From positions 363,641 through 427,640 of the forward strand of contig BCKK01000001.1 in NCBI GenBank assembly GCA_001600615.1: 64,000 bases of DNA, written 5' to 3'. The notes under the pieces were generated by a model. The model did no database searches, was not told the origin of the DNA, and was given only the letters and a program-made list of their open reading frames with translations. Made by a program: the position numbers and the translations under genes. Source of the stretch: Dioszegia crocea (Eukaryota > Basidiomycota > Tremellomycetes > Tremellales > Bulleribasidiaceae). Positions within the stretch are counted from its first letter, which is position 1, and each line of letters begins with the position of its first letter. This document shows, piece after piece, positions 46,488 through 59,331 of the stretch.

Positions 46488-47428
46488 ATGAGCCTTTTGC
46501 CACGCACCATGCCTGTCGCCGTACATACACCGCTGGACCTCCCCCTAGGAGCTTGGGACAGTCATGTTCATGTCATTGATGAAGTGAGTCTAAGGCTGAG
46601 TCGTTCTGACCACAGGCCACCTACCCCTTTGCCGAAAATCATCCCTATCGACCCGGACCGGCAACTCTCGACAGCTTGCTTGCTTTCGAAGCTCAGCTAT
46701 CTTCATCCATCAGCAATGTCGTGCTGGTCGCAGTATCGGTCTACGGGACCGACAATACCTCCATCATTGACTCTCTTCGCCGGCTTAAAGGCAGGGGGCG
46801 TGGCGTGGTCACTATCGACCCTCACACAATCTCGGATGAGGAACTGCGCCTTATGCACGAGGTTGGAGTAAGGGCTATCCGCGTCAATCTCCGATCAACT
46901 GGAATCCGGCCCAGCCTTGCTGAGCTGTCCCTCACCCTCAAAAGCAATGCCGATAGGGTCCGCCCTCTCGGCTGGTCCATTCAACTCTACATATCCCTGG
47001 ACCAGATCCCCAACATAGCCCCCATCATACCCTCTCTCGGGCTTCCCATCATCATTGACCACCTCGCCTCACCCCATCCTACCATCCCCATCTGCGAGCA
47101 ACGCGGCTATTCGGAGCTCTTTGCCCTCCTCCAAAGCGGACAGGTCTGGATCAAGCTCAGCGGAACTTACCGCTTCCCCGATTTGCCGGGTCTGGATGGG
47201 TATGTGAGGGACATTCTGTGCGCGGCGCCAGAAAGGGTGGTGTTTGCATCGGATTGGCCTCATACAGGAGGGGTGGAGAATAGTCCAGGAGGCGACCGGA
47301 AGGCACTTCAGCCGTACCGTCAGGTCGACGATCGGGCTTTTCTGCAGAAGTGCAAGGCGTGGTGTGGACATAACGATGCTCTGATCAGGCGCATATTTGT
47401 AGACAACCCTGCTAGACTTTGGAAGTGA
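46488..47428 (+). CDS. Cytosolic amidohydrolase-2 family lactonase (LigI/COG3618-like)
   Basis: A TIM-barrel hydrolase related to 2-pyrone-4,6-dicarboxylate lactonase (LigI), L-rhamnono- and L-fuconolactonases. Two exons, 46488-46583 and 46616-47428, separated by a 32-nt intron, give about 302 residues. Marks: GAWDSHVHVIDE (HxH metal motif), YPFAENHPYRPG, VAVSVYGTDNTS, GRGVVTIDP, EVGVRAIRVNL, LPIIIDHLASP, VWIKLSGTYR, FASDWPHT (catalytic Asp) and IFVDNPARLW at the end. No signal peptide. A TATATAT lies only 18 bp before the ATG, so translation may start at the second Met (46509). It is paralogous to the secreted enzyme at 52149. The lactone substrate is not known. Confidence 0.88.
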
Positions 47429-47632
47429 CCTTGTAGCTATAGCCCGCCTCTATGTATTGCCCATCTTTGGTTTCATCGAAGAGAGGCGGCCCATTGCCCT
47501 ACAATGTAGGCCCCAAAGGCCCAAATTGCCGGATCCGACCATATCCGATCCCGAGGCCGAGCTGTTGATCTCGCATCTGCAGCTTTAGGAGTGCAAGATA
47601 CATGAGAGCACATCTACCAGAGCCCTACCAGT

Positions 47633-49753
47633 ATGTCTAGCAGTAGCAAGGGTGTAGACCGCACGATCAAAGTCCGAGACGGCCGAGCTGCTAGACAGCG
47701 GCTGACCTGCACCAACTGCCGGACTCGCAAGGTAAGTAAAGGCGCAACGTAGCTGACACGACAGACACGGTGTGATGGTAGCCAGCCAGGGTGCAAGACA
47801 TGCGAGGTCTATAAAGACACATGCGTCTACGACAAGCTACCTTCCATGGCACAAATTGTGCATATGGCCAAACAGCTCCAGGAGGCAGAGCAGACGATCC
47901 AGCGTCTAAAAGCTCAGGTCGGTGCATCACCGCTCAATGCTGCTAGTCATAATTTGGATTCGGAGCCCTCACCCGAGCTTGAGCCTATGCTCAGCGATCT
48001 CAGTCTGGACGAGAATGGACAGGTGAGTCGTGCGAAGTCGGAAGCCAGACTGACGGAACAGCTTTGTTACCTTGGACCCACCTCGGCGGTTCATCTACCC
48101 GCTGTCTCGCCTGTGCCGGCTGCCCTCCCACCGAGCAATGCTCGCGATGTCCTCACCACCAATGCGCTGGAAATGAGAGAATGGGAGGGATTTGCACTCA
48201 GCAGTGCAGCGGCGCAGAATGAGATACCGCTGCCAATGATGACGAAGCTGCTACAGATTCATTGGTCTTGGGTTGCACCGATGTTTATGTGGGTCTATCG
48301 ACCCGCCTTCATTCGTGAGTCTTAGACTAGTGCTACTTGGGTATTGAGTCCTGACTTGCCAGGGGACATGACTATGGGTGGCCCTTACTTCAGCCAGCTA
48401 CTCGTCACATCTCTCTGCGCCCATTCTGCCCGATTTGTCGACAAGCACCTCGTGGAGATTTTGCTCGCTCGCGTGCGCGTTCTTTTGAGCACATCCATCC
48501 ACGAGACGAGCTCTATACCCACAGTCCAAGCCCTGCTACAGCTCTCGGCAGGCTCATTTGCGACCGGCCGGACATCTCAGGCTTGGCTCTACAGCGGCAT
48601 GGCGTTTCGGATGACCACCGACCTGGGTCTACATCATTCTACAATAGGATCGTCTGCGTTTGGAATGGAGGATCAGGAGATCAGGAAGAGACTCTTCTGG
48701 AGCTGCTACTTCTGGGACAAGTGAGTACTCACCATACTCGGCTGATGACAGGGCGATTAGTCTCTATCTCGGACGAGCTCCCGCGCTCAGTCGCGCTCCA
48801 CCTCCCTTAGACTTGTGTGAGTCTTTGCTGGTCGCCATCCGCCTGTAGAGCTGATCCTTTAGTCGACGAATCAGCGGAACATGAAATTTGGTCTCCCTAT
48901 GGCATTGTCAACTTGTCAAATTTACCGCCTGGCGTGTACCCGCCCTACAAGTCGCACGCTGCGACTTGCTTCGTCAATTCCACCAAATTGGCAGTCATCA
49001 TCAACGACATTATCGAAACGCTCTATACGCGCAGGCAGGCGTCGGATCAACCACTGATTGCCATCCAGGAGCGCCTGCAGTCTTGGCGAGATGATACACC
49101 ACCTCATCTCTCCTACGACCCCTCGAATCTTCCAGAACATTGCCCGCCGCCTCACATATTGACTCAAAAGTGAGTGACTGCATCGCCTCGCTGATTCCAG
49201 TCTCCTCTACTACGCCACTATAATTCTCCTACACCGTCCATTCGCTTCTCGTCCGGCGCATCACACAACTTGCAGTGAGGCGGCGGATTCTCTTGAGACC
49301 CTCTCGTTACTGCTCGAGCGCACCTTCGGCTTCGAACGAGTGACGTACCTCATGGCGTACTGTATCTACACCGGAGCGAGCGTAGTGGCTCAAGACGCAC
49401 GAACGAGCCCGAAAGCGCGCCAGTCACTCCAAACTTTCCTTCGAGCACTTCATGGTGCAGTGGCGAGCTGCCCTATCGTTCAACGGAGCCTCGACATCAT
49501 CTACGGCAGAACGAGTGATTTACGACACGAGCAGCCTCCTCCTCCGTCTGGCCTCGACTCTACCTTATTCAATCTCCCCTTACAATCCACGGAGCCCGGC
49601 TATCTTCCCGCCTTCCCATTCCCGGATCCGCAGGAGGATCTCTTTGCTTCGCTGGATACTACGGCATCTGTACAGGATGTTTTCAGCTTTTTGGAATGTT
49701 TCCCGGAGACGCGAGTTTTGGACAATGGATCTGATTGGTGGTTATCCAGTTGA
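47633..49753 (+). CDS. Zn2Cys6 binuclear-cluster transcription factor
   Basis: A fungal DNA-binding regulator. The zinc cluster reads C-T-N-C, six residues, C, six, C-K-T-C, six, C (TCTNCRTRK joined over an intron to TRCDGSQPGCKTC), the exact CX2CX6CX6CX2CX6C pattern. Then comes a coiled-coil stretch (AKQLQEAEQTIQRLKAQ) for dimerisation, a linker with LCYLGPTSAVHLP, and the fungal-specific TF domain with QIHWSWVAPMFMWVYRPAF, LLVTSLCAHSARF, SGMAFRMTTDLGLHHS, and KRLFWSCYFWDK followed by LYLGRAPALSR. It ends SDWWLSS at 49753. About six short introns. It lies among the catabolic genes and ends 34 bp from the convergent aldolase gene, so it is the natural candidate for the local regulator. Confidence 0.92.
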
Positions 49754-49787
49754 ATGCATGCTGGATGTTTTCCCCTAGACCCAACTC

Positions 49788-50626
49788 TTACGCTACTTCG
49801 GCTTTCTGACCCTCCTGCTTGCTGAACGCCTTACCGCCAACCTCGAAAGTCGTCCTGAACTTCTTCCCTGCCTCCGTGAAAGACATCCCTCCCTTGATAG
49901 CTTCCGCCATCCGCTCATCCGCATCCACCTGGGGTTGAATCAAGGGAATTACCTGCTCAATTAAGTCTCTTGGGATCATGACTACGCCATTGAGATCTGC
50001 AATGATGAGATCCTCGGATGAGAGTGTCATGTCTTGCTCGGCGGTTTGGAGCTTAACACTGGTCTGCGTAGCGACAACCTTGACCAGCTCGTATGGTGCT
50101 GTGGTGCCTAAGTCTCGCGCAAACACCTGGAATAAGCTTGAGCATAATCAGATACTCACTGGATAACCCAAATCGCGATGCTCCTGTAAGTCCCGCACAC
50201 GCCCATCTACCACAGTCCCTACTGCTCCGCTCGCCTGCGCACGAGTCGACATGAGCCCACCGTAGACTGCGTTGGGTACGCCGAGAGGACATGAGATGAA
50301 GACGACGGCGCCTTTTGGGATACTGTCAATCTGGTCAAAGTCAGCCATAGCAGCAGGTCGAACATACATAGTGCTTTGCAAGTTTAGGTCTCGCGTCATC
50401 ATTTCTGGCGTACTCGACTGTGTATGCTCTGCCGATGATACAGGTCCGACCCGCTTGTCGCTCGGGTGAGTACATGGTAGGGCCAGAGAGGAAGCCACCG
50501 TTACGGTAGCCCAGCTTGAGAAGGGCATCTGACACATCGCATCTGGAGTTAGGGAATGACACTTATCGCGACTCACGCCGAAAAGCCTTTCAAGGCCTGG
50601 ATTGCGGCTTCGTATGAGAATGGCAT
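49788..50626 (-). CDS. RraA/LigK-type aldolase (4-hydroxy-4-methyl-2-oxoglutarate aldolase family)
   Basis: A metal-dependent class II aldolase or decarboxylase fold that splits 4-hydroxy-2-oxo acids to pyruvate. LigK and HMG aldolase are characterised members; RraA proteins of this family can instead act on RNase E in bacteria. It starts MPFSYEAAIQALKGFSA at 50624-50626 and stops at 49788-49790. Marks: CDVSDALLKLGYRNGGF near the N-terminus, GRAYTVEYA, KGAVVFISCP, AVYGGLMSTRAQASGAVG with the substrate-binding Gly-Gly region, and TVVDGRVRD, which contains the Arg-Asp pair expected in active aldolases. Later: VVMIPRDLIEQVI. About three introns. It is divergent from the FAHD1-type hydrolase across 335 bp, so both are likely induced together. 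Confidence 0.9.
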
Positions 50627-50961
50627 GGTGACTGGTGTTGATGATTGATGGGCACCTTCTTTGAGAGTGTTGCCATAGTATGGTATATTTAGGTCATGAC
50701 AAGCAGCTTCCCTTTGGCCTGTATTAGTGGACCTGCCGGCTATATCCGGCCGGAAATCCGAACGCCGAACACGGATCCGAGCGGAAAGCGCCCAGGCGAT
50801 TGCCCACCTTCTGAGCCCGTTGCACTGTCGTCTCGACGTCGAAATCATACACTCTGCTATTCGGCGGTCTAGAAAGACCCGAAATCATCCACTGATGACA
50901 GCTGACTTTCCCTGTCTATCGATTAATTCGGTGACACGTCACTTATCAAAACCTTGACCGA
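50627..50961. promoter_or_regulatory. Divergent promoter, RraA aldolase / FAHD1-type hydrolase
   Basis: This 335 bp region carries TATATCCGGCCGGAAATCCG at 50741-50760 and CGGATCCGA at 50772-50780. The 9-mer CGGATCCGA and an ATATCCG also occur together upstream of the Zn2Cys6 gene (47530-47547). CGG triplets in inverted pairs are typical binding sites of that regulator class. Confidence 0.5.
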
Positions 50962-51841
50962 ATGACAGACCCATCTCGCCTCGCCGGGGGTGTTGAGCTG
51001 GACGAAATCATCAAGGCGGGTACGAAGGTATGCACTCGACTGGGAGCCACTGAAGACAGATCGTCGGCGTCGGGAAAAGCTATGCCTATAATTGGCCCTC
51101 TCTCGACCCGGCTGCATTACCCGAGCCCCTGACATTCCTCAAACCCACGTCGAGCTATCTCTCCCATGGAGGCAATGTTGAAGTCCCTAGAGGCTGCCAG
51201 GTGTTTCACGAAGGTGAGTCAGGCAGCCTTATGCGTACTCATATAGTCGAACTTGCTGTGGTCATCGGAAAGACTGCCCGGGATGTGCCCGTGTCGGGGG
51301 CTATGGAGTGTGTTGCCGGATATGGTGGGTTGATGCTGATTGACTGAGTCTGACCATTTCGTGCTCACTGAATAGCCCTGGTACTAGATATGACGTGCAG
51401 AAAGACACAGGCTGTGGCCTCACAGAAGGGATACCCATGGTCAACCGCGAAGGGAATGGACACTTTCACTCCGATCGGCCGTTTCCTACCCAAGGAAAAG
51501 CTCGATCCTCGCAATGTCCAGCTTGAGCTACGTGTGAGCTACCAAAGTCTTTCAAGCTAATCACCTAGATTGACGGCGAGCTTCGGCAGTCAGGCTCGAC
51601 GCAAGATCTCATTTACACCATTCCCCAGCTTGTTTCCTACATCTCTGGTATACACACCTTGTACCGCGGAGATACCATTCTTACTGGTACGCCTCAAGGT
51701 GTGGGACCTGTCTCGCCAGGAGAAACTCTGTCCTGTAAAATGATCCATGGCTCCACCGGTGATGTGCTCGACGAGCTCATTGTGGGTGTTGTAGCTCGAG
51801 ACACGGGCTATGTGTTTGGCGGTTATTGGTTGGATGCATAG
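50962..51841 (+). CDS. FAHD1-type fumarylacetoacetate hydrolase-family enzyme (acylpyruvate hydrolase)
   Basis: FAHD1-like enzymes hydrolyse acylpyruvates or decarboxylate oxaloacetate. It starts MTDPSRLAGGVELDEI at 50962 and stops at 51839-51841. After splicing, family marks are IVGVGKSYAYNW, TFLKPTSSYL, FHEVELAVVIGKTARDV (metal Glu residues), AGYALVLDMTCRKTQ (metal Asp), PWSTAKGMDTFTPIG, ELRQSGSTQDLIY, ISGIHTLYRGDTILTGTP and QGVGPVSPGE. About 220-240 residues, the normal length for FAHD1. About five introns. In sugar-acid and aromatic pathways, relatives cleave 2,4-diketo acids to pyruvate. Here it is divergent from a pyruvate-forming aldolase. Confidence 0.9.
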
Positions 51842-52148
51842 TGTTGGCTCTGAGGAGCGGCTCGAGAGCTATACATGTGAGCTATGTATCATGGGCTCTC
51901 CGGTTTGCCAGCGACCGCTCCAGAAAACACTCATTGCTTGGTTACTATGCCGTAATATGAGGAATGAGGAGTCGGCTGAAAGAGGCTATTTCCCAGGCCC
52001 CAAATGCTCCCGCGGAGGTCGCCCGGAGGGCTGTTTGCCCGGGCGTGGTCCGATCTAGCTATCCATTTCAGATTTGGCAAGCGCTCACATAGATTAACCG
52101 GCGGCATTGACAATATGCTTCTCAAAGATCCCACTCCCCGTCACCACC
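51842..52148. promoter_or_regulatory. Upstream region of the secreted lactonase
   Basis: 307 bp with dense CGG/CCG dyads at 52010-52050 (for example CCGCGG and GCCCGGGC, the latter paired with an upstream GCCCGGAGGGC). No gene is visible. Confidence 0.45.
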
Positions 52149-53275
52149 ATGTTCAAGCCCTTCTTCCCCATCGCCTTCCTTGTCACCGCACTCGCCAGTC
52201 CCGTAATCCGTAATCACGCATCTCCCTCCTATCTCCTGCTCCAGGATTCATGGGATTGTCATGTCCACCTCTTCTCCCCGGCAGCCTATCAGTACGCTCC
52301 AGAGCGCTCTTACTCCCCTGTCGAGGCAAACCTCACATCCCTCTACAATATGTCGTCAGAGTTGACCACCAATCATAAGCCTACACATTACGTCTTTGTC
52401 CAACCCTCGCCCTACGGAACCAACAATTCTCTTCTGGTTGACACACTCCGAAAGATTGGCGGGCCTAAAGGCAAGGCGCGTGGCATCGCTGTCGTCAATA
52501 TCAGCACAGTCACGAATGACACGCTCGGAAGTTTGCATCAGGCCGGTGTGAGGGGACTTCGCATCGTGAGTCTATCCCTCTGTATTATGACAAAACTCTG
52601 CTGACCAGCAGAATACCGAATCCATCATTGGCGGAACGAACAGCACCTCGCTTATCCTTTCCTCGATCGCCGCTGCGGCTCAGCGAATCAAGCATAAGCC
52701 AGGATGGGTCATACAGCTTTTTGTGAATGCCAACATATGGTCAGGTGAGTAGTGCAATAGAGTCTCACTGATGCCTAGAGCAAACAGCTGGAATCCGAGC
52801 TATCCCCCAACCCGTCATCGCCGACCATTTCGGTGGTATGAAAGCTCTGTCCATGCTTAATGCCACGTCGGTCAACGCTACATCCACCAGCGATACCTCT
52901 GCTGCCCTCAGACAGAAGGGCTTTGCTGAGCTACTGCAACTGCAGAAGGAAGGCAAAGTCTGGGTGAAGCTTTCGGGCTTCTATCGAGCGTCCAACCAAA
53001 GCGCGACCGGTTATGCCGATCTCGAACCCGTCGTCAAAGCCTTCGTCCAGAACAGGCCTGATCGAGTCATCTGGGCGTCCGACTGGCCCCATACGGGTGA
53101 CTCGGCAGCTAGGGTTGGTCGTCCGATCGACTATCCGGAGCAGTTTCGGGTCGTCAATCAAACACTGCTCAATCAGAACTTGCGCAAGTGGGTGCCGAGT
53201 GACGATCACTGGCGGAAGCTCTTGGTGTTTAATCCTGCGTGCCTGTACAACGTTACATACTGTGCCGGGATGTGA
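52149..53275 (+). CDS. Secreted, N-glycosylated amidohydrolase-2 lactonase (LigI-like)
   Basis: A paralog of the cytosolic enzyme at 46488 that carries a signal peptide (MFKPFFPIAFLVTALASPV). Three exons; about 345 residues. Marks: LQDSWDCHVHLFSP (HxH), QPSPYGTNNSLLVDTL, GKARGIAVVNIS, HQAGVRGLRIN, VIADHFGG, VWVKLSGFYR, and VIWASDWPHTGD with the catalytic Asp, ending LLVFNPACLYN. I count 11 N-x-S/T sequons in the mature chain, against one in the cytosolic paralog, which supports passage through the secretory pathway. Extracellular lactonases of this family are unusual. Introns lie near 52566-52611 and 52746-52790. Start chosen at 52149 because it gives the signal peptide. Confidence 0.9.
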
Positions 53276-53732
53276 TCTGGAGTGGGAGGGTGGGTGGCTA
53301 GATCATGGAGGTTCGGAAGTGGGTGGGCAGGTGTCTGGATCGTAAAGGGAGATATAGTGGGGTTTCTAAATATCCAACTGTCTATAAAATGTTCCGATAT
53401 GTTAAATGAGACACCGCTCATACGCTGTGACCTCTGGTCTCTCCCTCTAACCCGTGAGGGCAGGTAACACACTAGTACTGGCTTGTCCAAGAGACACAAA
53501 AAAGGCTTGTAATAGATACGCACGTGACCTTTTCCATGCCGTGATGAACCCGCCTGGCGCGTCACCTCGATCGCGGACGCGTTTTGGACACAGCTCGACT
53601 TTCTATAGCCCTACACGCAGTCCAGCATCAGCTCGCACATATCGTAGAAGGTCCGAGCAACAGTAGAAGTCCTCTACAAGATGGTGCGCGATCCATTGGC
53701 GTCACCAAGAATCATTGCTGACAGAGTAGCCG
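53276..53732. other. Intergenic region, end of catabolic cluster / start of MSH2
   Basis: 457 bp. The left part is A/T-richer and likely holds the 3' end of the lactonase transcript. The right part is the MSH2 promoter. No other gene is supported. Confidence 0.5.
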
Positions 53733-57372
<3,640 letters not shown>

Positions 57373-57388
57373 GCTGGGAAGTAGCACT

Positions 57389-58545
57389 TCACATCATGTA
57401 CTGGTCTAAGTCTTCTCCATCGTCCGATTCGGGGTCCCACTTGACCGCCTCGACCGACTTAACACAAAGCTCATAGTATCCCTCTATGCCATCCGGATTT
57501 CCCTCGGTCTCTGCAGGCCGTGCGATGGGCTGAGCAGCATCATCCGGCGCCGCCGCTCCGACCCTATGATACCCGCTCGAACCTCCGGCAGATGACGGAC
57601 GAGCTACTTCTGACCTTGCTTCGCGCGGCATATCGCTCCGCATCAACTCTTCAAGCTCCGCATCCATCTCCACCTCGCCTGCATTGTCTCCACCCCTCCA
57701 TCCCCCAGCGCCCATCTTTCGGATATGCTGAGTAGCAGCTTCCGTCATGGGTGCCGAAGCATCTTCTGTCGTTCGTCCGCCACCAAGCAGAGCGAAGCCT
57801 AACGTCCGGATCTTGGTACGCATCATGGGTATTTGTTGAGATGCCGTTTGGCCGGAATTCGTCAGGACGAACGAAGCGAGTGGGAGGTGGAATGTGGAGA
57901 AGTCTGGCGGTGGAGGGGAGCGGGGATCGAGAGTCGATGGGCTGGAGGCAGATGAGGACGAGGGAAGAGGAAGACGGTATTGATATAAGTCAGATCTGGA
58001 AGTCAGAATGAGGATTGCGCAGCGATAGGATCAGACATACCTGACTGGTCCGTCTGTTTGGAGATTGACAACCCAGCGATCTCTCCACCCCTCCCAGCCT
58101 CTGTAACCCACCACTACTCTCAGATGAGTATATAAACTCATATCCCATGTTTCCTCCCCAAATAGTGTAGGCCGAGTCTTAGTTCGAAACGCAGCATACC
58201 CCGTCCGTATCTTGCCTTGATACTGAGGCGGTACGGCTAATGATAGATTACCATGGAACGCCATGTGAGATTCATCGATGGGAGTGAGGGACGAGGTGGA
58301 CAGACCCCCAATGTCTGAGTCCGATCCCAGGGCGAATGAAGCTGGATGATATAGGGCTGAAGACGATGATGGTTTGGAGGTGCTGGCAAATGAGAGGATA
58401 GGGAGTGGTAAAGGGTTGTTTCCAATGTCCATCTTCATCACTGCGATGTCAGTCAGATCGAGCAGGGTAGCTCACCCTTGGCGGTGTTGCGCCGGAGGAC
58501 GCCCATCGACCTGTCCATGTATTGTTTGAGAGATGAAGCTGCCAT
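57389..58545 (-). CDS. Complex I assembly factor CIA30/NDUFAF1 family protein
   Basis: A CIA30-domain protein. In mitochondria NDUFAF1/CIA30 helps build the membrane arm of respiratory complex I. It starts MAASSLKQYMDRSMGVLRR at 58543-58545, a plausible amphipathic targeting start. The CIA30 beta-sandwich follows: AFHGNLSLAVPPQYQGKIRTG, WDMSLYTHLRVVVGYRG, WVVNLQTDGPVRSDLYQYRL, FSTFHLPLASFVLTNSG, then MMRTKIRTLGFALLGG. A long disordered insert (about residues 225-310, with ELEELMRSDMPREA) separates this from the final strand, GYYELCVKSVEAVKWDPE. The tail is acidic (SDDGEDLDQYMM). Three exons or slightly more. Confidence 0.88.
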
Positions 58546-59331
58546 GTTGTCCTGGGGCTGATTGGGGCTGCGATAGAGTATATAGCTCGACAGGCGCTTC
58601 TTGTGGATAGTTCAGCGATGAGATGTGGGACGCTGTCATGGCGGCCGAGACGCAGATGGCGATTAATCAATTAGGATCTAGTGGCTTACGTACATGGGGA
58701 CTAGAAGATTCCTAATGATGAGAGTTCCAGTGAACGCAGTTGCCGTGATGTGGATTTCCTAATGACTCTTGCTGACTGAGACTGCATGACAAGCATCCTT
58801 CACTCTCACGGTCCACGACATCCATCCATCCATACCCCCACCCCTCCCCTTGATCAGCTCCAACTCCACTCACTACCCGTTCCCCGGATCACTCTCCTAA
58901 TCAGTATCCCCGTCAAAGTCGCAGCGCCGACCAACTACTGGTACCAAGACTTTGACATCCACTTCCGCCGGCCGCCATTTTCCAATTGCTCGGCGCCCAT
59001 CCCTCCTCTCACCTCTATCCCTTCGGCTTTACCGCAATCGTACCCTTTGCCTAGTGTTTACACCTCGAGAGTTCGCACCAAAGGCAGTGTCAAACTGCTG
59101 AAACTCGCGAAGTTTACCGCGTCTTCACAAACTAGCGCACTGGCGCGGTTGGCACAGATCGCCCTACCCCTCCTTTCCGCCAAATCTCTCCCTTCGCCAA
59201 AGGTGCTATACCCCTTTTTCATTTCTACTCGCCCGACTCATTCTGTCGCAAGACAAGGTTGAGTTCATCTACACGGCCATTCCTCTCCCACAACTTCCCG
59301 CATAATCATCCCCCAATCTCTAAGCGCCGCA
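58546..59331. promoter_or_regulatory. Divergent promoter CIA30 / PBS2 with pyrimidine-rich leader
   Basis: 786 bp. The right half is strongly C/T-rich on the plus strand and probably includes the 5' leader of PBS2. A 158-codon plus-strand frame at 58786-59262 runs through it, but its Pro/Ser/Leu-rich reading looks like translated low-complexity leader rather than a protein. Confidence 0.45.

Noticed and set aside
58786..59262. 158-codon plus-strand open frame before PBS2
   Set aside because: The reading is Pro/Ser/Leu-rich, follows the pyrimidine tract of a promoter and leader, and has no recognisable domain. More likely the PBS2 5' region, or at most an upstream frame.
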